This document shows, one piece after another, positions 35,698 to 45,036 of a stretch of 64,000 nucleotides of DNA. The stretch is from Nostoc calcicola FACHB-3891 (GTDB lineage: Bacteria; Cyanobacteriota; Cyanobacteriia; Cyanobacteriales; Nostocaceae), in NCBI RefSeq assembly GCF_014697355.1, contig NZ_JACJRQ010000017.1, positions 118,748 to 182,747 of the forward strand, given 5' to 3'. Position numbers and translations under genes: made by a program. The stretch's first letter is position 1; each line of letters begins with the position of its first letter. The notes below the pieces were generated by a model that did not search any database, was not told the origin of the DNA, and saw only the letters and a program-made list of their open reading frames with translations.

Positions 35698-36594
35698 TCA
35701 GATAGAAAACTTGCTAACAGGAAAAGATTCTGATAAGGAAACTGAGGTGGAAACTTGGAGTACGATTCCTTCCCGTGCCATGATGGCACCAGGGAATTTC
35801 GCAGCTGCCTGTTTTCCTACACGATCCAAAAAGTCGTCATTGTGTGCCGGGTCATGGTGGTAAATCACCAAAGTTTTAACGTTAGCAGCTTGTGCCACTT
35901 TCACAGCTTCTTGCCAGGTAGAGTGCCCCCAGCCAATTTTCGGGGATGTTGGTGAGTGATATTCCTCGTCAGTGTAGGTGGAATCGTAAATTAAGATGTC
36001 GGCATTACGAGATAGCCAAAGCACATTTTCGTCGAGTCGGTCAGGAAAATGTTCGGTATCTGTAATGTAAACAGCAGCACCATCACGCCAGTTGACGCGG
36101 TATCCCACAGCTTCACCTGGATGATTTAAAGGTGCTGTTTCGACGGTAACATCATCAATGTCTATTGGTTGCCCCGGTCGAATGTCGTGGAAACTTAAAT
36201 TGGCTTGCATAATCTGCAAGGGCACGGGGAAGTTCGGGTGAAGCATCTGGTCATTGAGGCGCTGTTCTATGGTAGAACCATCAGGAGCGATCGCGCCGTA
36301 GATATGAAAGTCATTCCCCTTAACAAACCCTGGAACAAAGAAGGGAAAACCCTGCATGTGGTCCCAGTGGGAGTGGGTGAAAAATATATGAGCTTCTAAC
36401 GGCATCTGGCGCAATAAAGATTGCCCCAAAACATGTAGTCCTGTGCCACCATCGAAAATTAAGCGTTTACCGCCCACTTGCATCTCAACGCAAGGGGTAT
36501 TACCGCCGTAACGAACGGTGTGTGGTCCTGGACTGGGGATGCTGCCGCGAACTCCCCAAAATTGTACGGTAAATTGGTTCTCTATCCTAGACAT
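35698..36594 (-). CDS. Metallo-beta-lactamase-fold hydrolase
   Basis: 298 residues. It begins with WGVRGSIPSPGPHTVRYGGNTPCVEM and carries the metal-binding motif THSHWDHMQG near residue 94, a further His at NHPGEAVGYR and Asp at YITDTEHF. These are the residues that bind two zinc ions in the MBL fold. The pattern fits the RNase Z/PhnP-like hydrolase branch with unknown substrate, common across bacteria and cyanobacteria. The C-terminus has an odd serine-rich tail (STSVSLSESFPVSKFSI) outside the core. Start ATG at 36594. Confidence 0.88.
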   Translation of the reverse strand: MSRIENQFTVQFWGVRGSIPSPGPHTVRYGGNTPCVEMQVGGKRLIFDGGTGLHVLGQSLLRQMPLEAHIFFTHSHWDHMQGFPFFVPGFVKGNDFHIYGAIAPDGSTIEQRLNDQMLHPNFPVPLQIMQANLSFHDIRPGQPIDIDDVTVETAPLNHPGEAVGYRVNWRDGAAVYITDTEHFPDRLDENVLWLSRNADILIYDSTYTDEEYHSPTSPKIGWGHSTWQEAVKVAQAANVKTLVIYHHDPAHNDDFLDRVGKQAAAKFPGAIMAREGIVLQVSTSVSLSESFPVSKFSI

Positions 36595-36894
36595 GGGTGT
36601 TGCTTGCTGGACTGAGCGGGCGATAAATGGAAAAATTGTTACTTATTAAGTTTTAAGTTTATGCTGTCTCACCGATTTTATTAGGGGATGATTTAGAGGG
36701 AAGATTTCTTGGTAAAACAGCATACCCTGTTTCCGGCTGATTGTGTAAATGTCGATGAGGTACTCTAAGCTATAGTATTTCAAGTTTTTCGGGTGTATGT
36801 GTATCCTTTATCTCAAGAGTGCCCCTACGTTATAGCCTACATTTTGAGATGATGCATTTGATTAATTCCAGTTCTTTCCTGATGAATCAATGAT

Positions 36895-37692
36895 TCAGGG
36901 AAACTTTAATTCCCACTGAGATAAGTTATCTAGTCCAGTTGCGTAAGTAAGATTGTATTGTAAGGGAGTTATACTGATGTAGTTATTACGTACAACATGC
37001 ACATCTATAGGTACATTTTGCGGCAAATTTAACCCAGTTGGGGGTTCCACATCCTCAATGACTTCTCCAGTCAACCAGTAGTACGTTTTTCCACGAGGAT
37101 CGACTCGTTTATCAAATACATCTATGTAACGCCGCACTCCTTGACGGGTGAGAGTCGCTCCAGCAATTTCTTCCCACTCAACAGCGGGGATATTGACATT
37201 AAGCAACATCAAATCTGGCAGTGGTTTTTGGGCTAACTGGTCTAAGAGAATCTTGGCAAACTTAGCAGCAGGTTGAAAGTTTTTCGAGGTATGACTGGTA
37301 AGACTCATCGCCACACTGGGAATGCCTTCAATTAAACCTTCCATTGCCGCAGAAACAGTGCCAGAATACAAAATTTCAGTTCCCAAATTGGCGCCTTGAT
37401 TAATTCCAGAGAGAACGAAATCCGGGGGAGTTTCTAACAAAGCCCACAGCGCCAATTTGACACAATCTGAAGGCGTACCATCGCAAGCCCAAGCTTTGAC
37501 ACCTGGATGAAAAAGCGACTCAACAATTTCGGCGCGAATTGGTTGGTGTAAAGTTAATCCATGTCCAGTTGCCGATCGCTCTCGATCTGGGCAAACTACA
37601 GTCACATCATGGCCTGCTTCTGCTAAGTAGTTGGCTAGGGTACGAATACCCACAGCAGAAATACCGTCATCGTTGCTAATTAGTAATTTCAT
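36895..37692 (-). CDS. surE: 5'/3'-nucleotidase SurE
   Basis: 265 residues from ATG at 37692, giving MKLLISNDDGISAVGIRTLA; an ATG two codons upstream is possible. The NDDG metal-binding motif, PDRERSATGHGLTL, CDGTPSDCVKLAL, SGINQGANLGTEILYSGTVSAAMEG and the beta-rich C-terminus match SurE. It removes phosphate from nucleoside monophosphates and is a stationary-phase survival protein in other bacteria. Divergent from pheS. The region directly upstream of its start codon is a GTCATTAG repeat array. Confidence 0.95.
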   Translation of the reverse strand: MKLLISNDDGISAVGIRTLANYLAEAGHDVTVVCPDRERSATGHGLTLHQPIRAEIVESLFHPGVKAWACDGTPSDCVKLALWALLETPPDFVLSGINQGANLGTEILYSGTVSAAMEGLIEGIPSVAMSLTSHTSKNFQPAAKFAKILLDQLAQKPLPDLMLLNVNIPAVEWEEIAGATLTRQGVRRYIDVFDKRVDPRGKTYYWLTGEVIEDVEPPTGLNLPQNVPIDVHVVRNNYISITPLQYNLTYATGLDNLSQWELKFP

Positions 37693-37696
37693 AGGC

Positions 37697-37958
37697 ATTG
37701 GTCATTAGTCATTAGTCATTTGTCATTGGTCAAGTGTCATTTGTCAATGACAGCCGTCACAAGTATCAGGCGAAAAAACACATTTACAAGTGTTAAGAAT
37801 CCCACACCTTGAAGGTGTGAGAGTGTCAATCACCGAATATTCTCTAACCGATAAACAGAGGTTGGATTTCCACCGTTGTTTTTGGTTTAGTTTATTTATC
37901 GAGCAGTTCACAGCTTTTGACTATAGACTAATGACTAGTGACCAATGACAAATGACTA
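37697..37958. repeat. GTCATTAG and GACTAATGAC repeat arrays flanking the surE-pheS divergent gap
   Basis: Left: GTCATT(A/T/G) units at 37697-37748. Right: GACTAATGACTAGTGACCAATGAC units at 37920-37962. They are the same heptamer family on opposite strands and could pair with each other across the gap. The middle contains an inverted repeat CACACCTTGAAGGTGTG at 37802-37818. Confidence 0.75.
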
Positions 37959-38951
37959 ATGACTAGCAATTTAGAAGCTCAACTTTTAGCACTGCGGCAC
38001 CAAGGAGAACAAGCGATCGCCGCCGCTGATACCCTAGAACGTCTAGAAGAACTCAGAGTCAGCTATCTGGGCAAGAAAGGGGAACTGGGGGCGCTGTTGC
38101 GGAGTATGGGGCAGCTGAGTGCAGAGGAACGACCGGTAATTGGGGCGATCGCCAATACAGTTAAAGAATCCCTGCAAACTAGTCTAGACCAACAACGTAC
38201 CGCCCTGGAAGCCGCGCAAATTCGCACCCAGCTAGAAGCTGAAACCCTGGATGTGACTATGCCGGGAATTTACAGCCCCCAAGGCCGCATTCATCCCCTC
38301 AATGGCATTATCGATCGCGCGCTGGATATCTTTGTCGGCATGGGCTACACTGTGGCTCAAGGGCCAGAGATGGAAACAGATTACTACAATTTCGAGGCGC
38401 TTAATACCCCACCAGACCATCCAGCCCGTGATATGCAGGATACATTTTACCTGCCAGACGGTAATCTGTTGCGGACTCACACTTCCTCAGTGCAAATTCG
38501 CTATATGGAAAGAGAGGAACCACCAATTCGGGTTGTGGCTCCAGGGCGAGTTTATCGGCGAGATAATGTAGATGCCACTCACTCAGCAGTTTTCCATCAA
38601 ATAGAACTTTTAGCCATTGATGAAGGATTAACTTTTACAGACCTCAAAGGCACAATTAAGGTATTTTTACAAGCAATATTTGGCGATTTACCGATTCGCT
38701 TCCGCGCCAGTTATTTCCCGTTTACCGAACCTTCTGCTGAAGTCGATTTGCAGTGGAATGGCCGCTGGCTGGAAGTGATGGGCTGCGGTATGGTCGATCC
38801 AAATGTTCTTAAATCGGTGGGTTATGACCCAGAAATTTATACTGGATTTGCTGCTGGTTTCGGTGTAGAACGCTTTGCAATGGTGTTACATCAAATCGAT
38901 GATATTCGTCGATTGTATGCCAGCGATTTGCGATTTTTGCAGCAATTTTAG
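37959..38951 (+). CDS. pheS: Phenylalanyl-tRNA synthetase alpha subunit
   Basis: 330 residues, the usual length. The N-terminal coiled coil (EQAIAAADTLERLEELRVSYLGKKGELGALL) binds the tRNA; the class II core has HPLNGIIDRALDIFVGMGY, HPARDMQDTFYLPDGNLLRTHTSSVQIRYME and GFAAGFGVERFAMVLHQIDDIR. Together with PheT it charges tRNA-Phe. pheT is not in this window. The start codon ATG at 37959 lies inside a GACTAATGAC repeat array; the weak upstream purine run is also repeat-derived. Confidence 0.97.
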   Translation: MTSNLEAQLLALRHQGEQAIAAADTLERLEELRVSYLGKKGELGALLRSMGQLSAEERPVIGAIANTVKESLQTSLDQQRTALEAAQIRTQLEAETLDVTMPGIYSPQGRIHPLNGIIDRALDIFVGMGYTVAQGPEMETDYYNFEALNTPPDHPARDMQDTFYLPDGNLLRTHTSSVQIRYMEREEPPIRVVAPGRVYRRDNVDATHSAVFHQIELLAIDEGLTFTDLKGTIKVFLQAIFGDLPIRFRASYFPFTEPSAEVDLQWNGRWLEVMGCGMVDPNVLKSVGYDPEIYTGFAAGFGVERFAMVLHQIDDIRRLYASDLRFLQQF

Positions 38952-39401
38952 GTAAGCGATCGCTTTAAATAATCAGGCGTTAACTAAATCTGTTTGACAA
39001 GTCAATTCGATGAAAAGATAACCACAGATAAATACTCATCAATTATCTGTGGTTTCAAATAATGGGACTTAGACAAAAAATAGCTAGAAAAAACTATCAA
39101 ACGTATATACAGAAAGACTTTGATATTGTTTCGCGTAGTTTGTTGATATATCTAGGTTTCAAGTATTTTTGAGCATTTGGTGTATTTTCCTTACCCTGTA
39201 TGGGTTTGAGGTTTGTTTATGCCTCAAAAATGTTTAAGTTCCGTTAACAGGGTCATCCGCATTGCCTTTTTTGTAGGCAACACTGAAATATTACAAACCC
39301 CAAACAATCATTTCTGCCCATTGGAGAAAGATGTTAAAAATTTTTTTTTGCAATTTGCATAAAAGATGTAATAACGCCTGAATAAAGATTAGTCAGATAG
39401 A
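38952..39401. other. 450-bp intergenic region
   Basis: A+T-rich with no gene, strong palindrome or heptamer array that I can support. A short AAAAATTTTTTTTTG run is at about 39336-39350. Confidence 0.5.
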
Positions 39402-39650
39402 TTGTTCATTCTTTCCATCACGGCAGATCCTGATACTCCACTAGGTAATCGCTCCCTGTTACTAACTAATCCAGATGGTTCCCAAGGACTAGCAGTATTT
39501 GGACTGTTAGAAGTGGTTCCATCTGGAACCCTTACTAAAGTTGAAGAGCGTCTCCAAGCACTTATAAAAGCATCTGATATTTCTCTAAAATCACTTGTTA
39601 GCGATGAAGTCCTTCAAATACTCACTTCAGAGATTCCGGGGAAACAATAA
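39402..39650 (+). pseudogene. Short frame without ATG, possible remnant of an Ig-like domain protein
   Basis: 82 codons beginning at a TTG with no start codon of the usual kind. The text SITADPDTPLGNRSLLLTNPDGSQGLAVFGLLEVV reads like the terminal strands of an IPT/TIG-like immunoglobulin fold (LGxRSLLLTNPDG). A helical end follows (EERLQALIKASDISLKSLVSDEVLQILTSEI). It lies 41 bases before the metallopeptidase and on the same strand. It may be the broken end of a larger surface protein or a short real gene using TTG. Confidence 0.35.
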
Positions 39651-39691
39651 CCTTTTGCGTATAACGTTACTAAATTGGTGAAGAAATTATT

Positions 39692-40747
39692 ATGCATTTA
39701 TGCCATAACCCTCTCTGCTGCTTCGTTCCGCCCTACATTGCTGACAACTTAAAAGATTCTGACAATCCTGTAGTTCGTCAGATAGCACTTGCATCACTTG
39801 GGAACGAGTACCGTACAGCTCGCCGACTTCTGGGCACACTACCAGTAGTGACTTCTTTGGCGGGGCTAATCGCTGGAAAAGAGCGATATGTATTCGATAT
39901 GGATGGGGATAGTGACCCCTTACCTGGCAAACTGCTACGTAAAGAAGGCGATCCGCCGAGCCAAGATGAAGCAGTGAATGAAGCCTACGATAAATCCGGT
40001 GATGTCTATGATTTTTACAAGGAGGTCTTCGATAGGGACTCATTAGACGATGCTGGATTGCCCCTACGTTCAAGCGTCCATGTTGGTGATACCTTTGGGG
40101 GACCGATGTCCAACGCTTTTTTCAACGGTCAGCAGATGGCCTATGGCGATGGCGATGGGAATTTATTTATCAGCTTCACCAAGTCACTTGACGTTGTGGG
40201 TCACGAACTTACTCATGGCGTAGTCAGTTTCACCAGCAACTTAGAATATTATTTCGAGTCTGGCGCGCTTAATGAAAGTTTCGCCGATGTTATGGGTAGC
40301 TTAATTACTCAATGGAAAAATAAGCAGACCGTCGATCGGGCAGACTGGTACATAGGCAACGAAGTGCTGGGTCCAGGAGCAAAAATTAAAGGTATCCGTA
40401 CACTCACGGCAGAGAAAGCCTACGAAAACGATCGAGACTTCGGCACAGATCCCCAACCCAAACACTACAAAGATCTGTACACAGGACCTCGTGACAGAAA
40501 GGGAGTTCATATCAACTCAGGTATCCCGAACCACGCCTTTTATCTGGTGGCAACAAAGATCGGGGGCTATGCCTGGGAGAAAGCAGGGCCAATCTGGTAC
40601 AAGACTTTGCTAGCTTTGAACAAGAAGAGCAAGATGAAAGATGCAGCAGAACAAAGCTACACGATCGCAGGCACTCTGTTCGGCAGCAATAGTCTCGAGC
40701 AACAGGCTGTTAAAGAAGCCTGGGATGCGGTTGGACTCACCGTCTAG
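39692..40747 (+). CDS. Protealysin-like M4 metallopeptidase
   Basis: 351 residues. It starts MHLCHNPLCCFVPPYIADNL, the short conserved propeptide of protealysin-type M4 peptidases, and has no signal peptide. Catalytic residues: His171 and His175 with Glu172 in HELTHG, Glu195 in GALNESFAD and His273 in HINSGIPNHAFYL. This is the complete thermolysin-family set. In Serratia, protealysin is cytoplasmic and acts on actin and OmpX. The next gene is an emfourin-like inhibitor, the usual partner. It is preceded by GGTGAAGAAATT. Intracellular regulated proteolysis is the likely role, by family. Confidence 0.92.
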   Translation: MHLCHNPLCCFVPPYIADNLKDSDNPVVRQIALASLGNEYRTARRLLGTLPVVTSLAGLIAGKERYVFDMDGDSDPLPGKLLRKEGDPPSQDEAVNEAYDKSGDVYDFYKEVFDRDSLDDAGLPLRSSVHVGDTFGGPMSNAFFNGQQMAYGDGDGNLFISFTKSLDVVGHELTHGVVSFTSNLEYYFESGALNESFADVMGSLITQWKNKQTVDRADWYIGNEVLGPGAKIKGIRTLTAEKAYENDRDFGTDPQPKHYKDLYTGPRDRKGVHINSGIPNHAFYLVATKIGGYAWEKAGPIWYKTLLALNKKSKMKDAAEQSYTIAGTLFGSNSLEQQAVKEAWDAVGLTV

Positions 40748-40779
40748 ACAGTGCAGCTAGCCCTGCCGCCACTTGCTAT

Positions 40780-40819
40780 AAACCGCCCCGACGTGGTGAA
40801 AACGTTTCGGGCGGTTTTT
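40780..40819 (+). terminator. Intrinsic terminator after the M4 peptidase
   Basis: AAACCGCCCCGA and TTTCGGGCGGTTTTT form a G+C-rich stem that ends in a T-tract on the plus strand. It sits 32 bases past the peptidase stop and 95 bases before the emfourin start, so the inhibitor needs partial read-through or a promoter of its own. Confidence 0.8.
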
Positions 40820-40914
40820 AACTATTTAGGGGATTGGGTTCTGCCCATCCCTTTGCCATAAATCTAAAATTAAGCTCCAATAGAAATTACTCTTTAGTTA
40901 GGGTTTGTCATCTT

Positions 40915-41220
40915 ATGAGGCTAACTTTTTACGAATCTGGAACATATACAGGTCTAGTGAAGGGTTGCGATCTCGATACGAGCATGATGGATAAAGAGGA
41001 AGCCGATCACTTAGAATCGCTGGTGGATCAGAGTGGGATATTGCATTCCCAAGAACTCCAGTCTTTAACTAGCGAGGAAGCGGACACGCTTACTTACGAA
41101 ATCAAGGTAGAAATTGACAACACAGTACACGAGTTCATTTTTAACAAGAATAATTTACCCGCCCAGTTGATTCCCCTGTTTAAATACCTACACGACTGTG
41201 CAAAAGTACTACCCATTTAG
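40915..41220 (+). CDS. Emfourin-like M4 protease inhibitor
   Basis: 101 residues from ATG at 40915; an upstream in-frame extension has no typical start. It opens MRLTFYESGTYTGLVKGCDLDTSMM, close to the emfourin start in which a strand is followed by G-x-GL-x(2)-GC-x-LDT, then DKEEADHLESLVDQSGI and a beta-rich C-terminal part. Emfourin from Serratia proteamaculans inhibits its own M4 protease, protealysin, and is encoded next to it. The pairing here strongly supports the assignment. The acidic C-terminal segment (EIKVEIDNTVHEFIF) fits the family. The small size, the absence of any signal peptide and the following 75-base gap are consistent with a cytoplasmic inhibitor. Confidence 0.85.
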   Translation: MRLTFYESGTYTGLVKGCDLDTSMMDKEEADHLESLVDQSGILHSQELQSLTSEEADTLTYEIKVEIDNTVHEFIFNKNNLPAQLIPLFKYLHDCAKVLPI

Positions 41221-41295
41221 TTTTTGCGTCTACGGTTACTCGATTAAAAATATTAAGGTGGTCAGTGAATGACACTAACCACCATGCGTGGGACT

Positions 41296-43185
41296 TTATT
41301 TAACTATTCCTGAATGACCTGGAATATCTGCCAAAGGTTCAAATCTGCCACCTAAATATTTAGCGAGAAATTCTTCGGCGATCGCAAAAAAATGCAAGCG
41401 ATTTTCTGGTCTGGCAAAACCATGTCCTTCGTCGGGGTAAAGTACATATTGCACTGGTAAACCAGCTTGTTGCATTGCCTTAACAATTTGGTCACTTTCT
41501 GATTGTTTTACCCGTGGATCGTTTGCACCTTGACCGATGAGTAAAGGTTTTTGAATTTGGTCAGCGAAAAATAAAGGCGATCGCGATTTCAAAAACTCTT
41601 CTTCTGTTTCTAAATTCCCAACACGGTGATAAAACATTGCCTTGAGTGGTTCCCAATAAGGCGGTATGGTTTGGATCAAAGTAATTAAGTTACTGGGACC
41701 TACTATATCCACACCAGCGGCAAAAATTTCTGGTGTAAAAGTTAACCCCACCAAAGTTGCATAACCACCATAAGAACCACCCATAATCGCAATCTTTTGC
41801 GGATCGGAAATACCTTGTTGCACTAGCCAATTAACAGCATCAATCAAATCATCGTGCATTTTGCCAGCCCATTCTCGGTTTCCAGCATTCACAAATGCCT
41901 TACCATAACCAGTGGAACCCCGATAATTTACTTGCAAAACAGCATAACCCCGATTAGCTAGCCATTGCGCCTCCGGATCTAAACCCCAGGTATCCCGCAC
42001 CCAAGGGCCGCCATGAACCAGCAGTACTGTTGGTAAATTCTGGCTAGGTATTCCCACAGGGGTACTCAGGTAACCGTGGATAGTCAAACCATCCCGCGCC
42101 TCGTAGGAAATCGGTTGCATTGAAGCTAACTGCAACCCTTCGAGTTTAGATTTGTTGCTAAAGAGGAAAGTGCTAGTTTTTGACTCTCGGTTGTAGGCAT
42201 AGTAATAAACTGGACCATCGTCAGTGTTGTAAGCTACTAGCCAGTTCTTATCTTCTAAGTCGCGGCTAACTAAGGAGAATTCCCCAGGACGCACCTTGGC
42301 GATTTCCGCAAAATCAGCAGCGATACTCTGGTCAATTATCTGCCATTCCTGCTTGTCTTTATAGAAAGAAACTGCTTGGATAACTCGCGTCACAGGCTGA
42401 ATTACTACACCCACAAGATCGTACTGCTCATCTTGGGCAATGACGGTTTCTTGACGGGTGTCTAAATCCACAGCTAGCAGTCGTTGGGCGTTAGCATCAT
42501 GATTGGCTTCAATGTAAAGTGTTTTGCCATCGGCTGAAAAGCTAACAGGACTTCCTTCTTCTTCTGGCCCCCAGTGGCGAAGAATTTCCCACTCTCGATC
42601 TGTGGTTTCCCGTAATAACAAATCATAACCACCATCAGGGGTGCTGGCTGTTGCTGCACGTATTTGGAAATCGGCGTCAGATGTCCAGCTAATAATGTTA
42701 CCGGGGTTGTCAGTGTCAAACTCCACTGCACCATTTTTCAGGTTGAGACGGTAAACGTCGAACTTTTGCGGATTGTTCAAGTTCAACGCCACCAGTATTT
42801 CATCTGGAAATTTAGGTTCTATTTCTACAACTTCTGCTTTTACACCCTGGAACGGCGTTAAATCACGCACAATCTTTGATTCAATATTGACTAGGTAGAG
42901 GTGAAAGTTTTCATCACCGTCTGAGTCCTGCATGTAAATCAACTGGTTAGCGTTATAAGTCCAAAAGAAAATGCGGATACCGCGTTTTTTGTCCGCAGTC
43001 AGTATTTGGTCATCTTCTTGTCCCACAGTTCGCAACCATACTTGCAAGATATTTTTCTCATCGGGGGCGATATATGCTAAATATTTGCCATCCGGCGAGA
43101 GTCTTGGGCTAGCTTTTTCAGGATTTCCAAAGAGAATTTCACGCGGAATCAGCGGTGGTAGTGAGGTTGCTGTTGCAGATGACAT
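41296..43185 (-). CDS. S9 family (prolyl oligopeptidase-type) serine peptidase
   Basis: 629 residues. The N-terminal ~370 residues form a seven-bladed beta-propeller (repeated WT-x-D, DLTPF). The C-terminal alpha/beta hydrolase has VLLVHGGPWVRDTWGLDPEAQWLANRGYAVLQVNYRGSTGYG, the nucleophile serine in GGSYGGYATLVGL near residue 469, Asp in GANDPRVK and His in DEGHGFARPEN. It removes N-terminal dipeptides or acyl-amino acids from short peptides, as in dipeptidyl or acylaminoacyl peptidases; the exact specificity is not visible. No signal peptide. Start ATG at 43185. Confidence 0.9.
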   Translation of the reverse strand: MSSATATSLPPLIPREILFGNPEKASPRLSPDGKYLAYIAPDEKNILQVWLRTVGQEDDQILTADKKRGIRIFFWTYNANQLIYMQDSDGDENFHLYLVNIESKIVRDLTPFQGVKAEVVEIEPKFPDEILVALNLNNPQKFDVYRLNLKNGAVEFDTDNPGNIISWTSDADFQIRAATASTPDGGYDLLLRETTDREWEILRHWGPEEEGSPVSFSADGKTLYIEANHDANAQRLLAVDLDTRQETVIAQDEQYDLVGVVIQPVTRVIQAVSFYKDKQEWQIIDQSIAADFAEIAKVRPGEFSLVSRDLEDKNWLVAYNTDDGPVYYYAYNRESKTSTFLFSNKSKLEGLQLASMQPISYEARDGLTIHGYLSTPVGIPSQNLPTVLLVHGGPWVRDTWGLDPEAQWLANRGYAVLQVNYRGSTGYGKAFVNAGNREWAGKMHDDLIDAVNWLVQQGISDPQKIAIMGGSYGGYATLVGLTFTPEIFAAGVDIVGPSNLITLIQTIPPYWEPLKAMFYHRVGNLETEEEFLKSRSPLFFADQIQKPLLIGQGANDPRVKQSESDQIVKAMQQAGLPVQYVLYPDEGHGFARPENRLHFFAIAEEFLAKYLGGRFEPLADIPGHSGIVK

Positions 43186-43593
43186 ATTTTATGCTCTACC
43201 TGAGTGAATAATTCGTAATTGATAATTTGTAATTGGTAATTCGTAATTAATTGATTACAGTTTCATCCCCCAATTTCGTTTCAGAGCAAAATAAATACTT
43301 TTGGTGGCTTCAAGGAAGGGGATTAATCTGTCGGGAAGCAATTACGAATTGTGTTATGGCGTTTCCCGACCTACTGAGGTACACCTTGTAGGGGCACGGC
43401 ACTGCCGTGCCCCTACACCTGGCAATATAATGTTGTACCGCATCTGAATGGGAACCGCTATAACTACCCTATTGTCACTTAGTGGAGAAAATGATAATTC
43501 ATCCGATTGGGTGAACCTAGTTAGACAGATGACTGTTGACCGTTGACCAATAACAGTGAGATATTTTTTATTTATAAGTCCCTGAAGGTAAGG
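43186..43593. other. 408-bp intergenic region with palindrome and GTAATT array
   Basis: GTAATT(G/C/A) repeats occupy about 43205-43258. A GTAGGGGCACGGC...GTGCCCCTAC palindrome is at 43388-43416. No gene. Confidence 0.6.
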
Positions 43594-45036
43594 TTAGCGA
43601 CAATTATCGCAATGTCCGCAATGCCAGTTGGCTGCTTCTTTGTCAAAACCAAAGGCGTTTAATAAAAACTGCCAACGACATTGCTTGCTTGTGAGATATT
43701 GATGCATTTGTTTGGCGGCGTGTAATTGCGTCGCTAGCTGATTTTTCGCTTTTGACTCAATGGTGTAATGAAAAGGGTCAAGCCAGTTTAACTGACCGCT
43801 GCTGTGGAGTAAAGCTAAAGCTGTGGCGGCTTCGGGAAATTGTCGGGTTACTGCGTTGACTTCTCCCTGCTTTGGTAATTTTTTCACAAGTTGCTGCGCT
43901 ATTTGTTGTTGCGATCGCATTTGTTCTTGAAAAAACTGCTGTCTTTGCTTATCTCCTGAATCTAACCAGCCTGTAGGTTCACTCACCAGCGTTAAGGCTT
44001 CGGCTGGTTTACCATCTCTGCCAGCACGGCCAATTTCTTGCACATATTCTGAAAGCAGATGTGGCGCTTGAAAGTGAACAACCCACCTCACATTACTTTT
44101 ATTTATCCCCATACCAAATGCACAGGTACAAACCACAAATGGCATTTTCCCACTTAACCAGCTGGCTTCCACTGCACGGCGTTCTGTTGCACCTAATCCC
44201 GCATGATAACTCGCTGTGGCATAACCCATGTCTGCTAACCATTGGGCTAAATCTTCACTATCTCGCCTAGTGCGAACATAAACTAATCCCGATTCTTGCG
44301 GTCTATTTTGAATAAACTTTAATAATTGTTGTTTCCTACCTCGTGGCGTCCAAGCAACACGCACAGTAGGATGCAAATTCGGACGGTAAGGATTCAACCG
44401 AAAAATCTCTGGTTGCTGTAATTGTAAAACTGTTTGAATAATTTTTTGAGCTAGGGGGTCAGCAGTAGCGGTAAAAGCTGCAATGCAGATTTTTGTTCCT
44501 GGTGGTTTTGATTTTAGCAATGCAGGACGTACCGCTCCTAATCTGCGATAAGCTGGGCGAAAAGTATCACCCCACTGCACTAAACAATGGGCTTCATCTA
44601 AAATCAAACCATTAATTTGCAATTGCGGGTGACATAATCTTTCCCACACTGGCGGACTTAGTAAAGTTTCTGGTGACAAGTACAGTAATCTTAACTGTTG
44701 GCGTTCCAAAGCTTGCAGAGTTGCACGGCGCTGAGATGAAGATAATTCACTATGCAAAAGTGCAGCTTTTTGGTGGTTTTCTCGTAGTTCCTGTACTTGA
44801 TTTTCCATCAACGCCACCAAGGGCGAAACTACTAAAGTTAATCCTGTTTGTAGAAGTGCAGGAAGTTGAAAACAAATTGACTTTCCGCCACCTGTAGGCA
44901 TAATAATCAGCGCATCTTTTTGTGCTAACAAACTGCTGACGATTTCTCCCTGTGGCGGCCGGAAGTCTTCATAACCCCAAATCTTTTTAAAAGCTGCAAG
45001 GACTTCTTGCCAAGATTTTGTTGTCGGCTGATTCAT
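43594..45036 (-). CDS. RecQ-family ATP-dependent DNA helicase, short form
   Basis: 480 residues from ATG at 45036; a GTG six codons upstream is possible. Walker A MPTGGGKSICFQLPAL near residue 46, the Walker B DEAH box LDEAHCLVQWGDTFRPAYRRLG, motif V GMGINKSNVRWVVHFQAPHLLSEYVQEIGRAGRDG, and a C-terminal zinc-finger-like cluster HCGHCDNC. It lacks the RQC winged helix and HRDC domain of full-length RecQ, so it is a helicase core plus zinc module. RecQ-like helicases act in recombination and repair. A HIP1-bearing region around 43912 is coding. Confidence 0.88.
   Translation of the reverse strand: MNQPTTKSWQEVLAAFKKIWGYEDFRPPQGEIVSSLLAQKDALIIMPTGGGKSICFQLPALLQTGLTLVVSPLVALMENQVQELRENHQKAALLHSELSSSQRRATLQALERQQLRLLYLSPETLLSPPVWERLCHPQLQINGLILDEAHCLVQWGDTFRPAYRRLGAVRPALLKSKPPGTKICIAAFTATADPLAQKIIQTVLQLQQPEIFRLNPYRPNLHPTVRVAWTPRGRKQQLLKFIQNRPQESGLVYVRTRRDSEDLAQWLADMGYATASYHAGLGATERRAVEASWLSGKMPFVVCTCAFGMGINKSNVRWVVHFQAPHLLSEYVQEIGRAGRDGKPAEALTLVSEPTGWLDSGDKQRQQFFQEQMRSQQQIAQQLVKKLPKQGEVNAVTRQFPEAATALALLHSSGQLNWLDPFHYTIESKAKNQLATQLHAAKQMHQYLTSKQCRWQFLLNAFGFDKEAANWHCGHCDNCR

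Noticed and set aside
40834..40914. N-terminal extension of the emfourin-like gene
   Set aside because: The frame is open, but family proteins start at the MRLTF position and the upstream part overlaps the terminator end.
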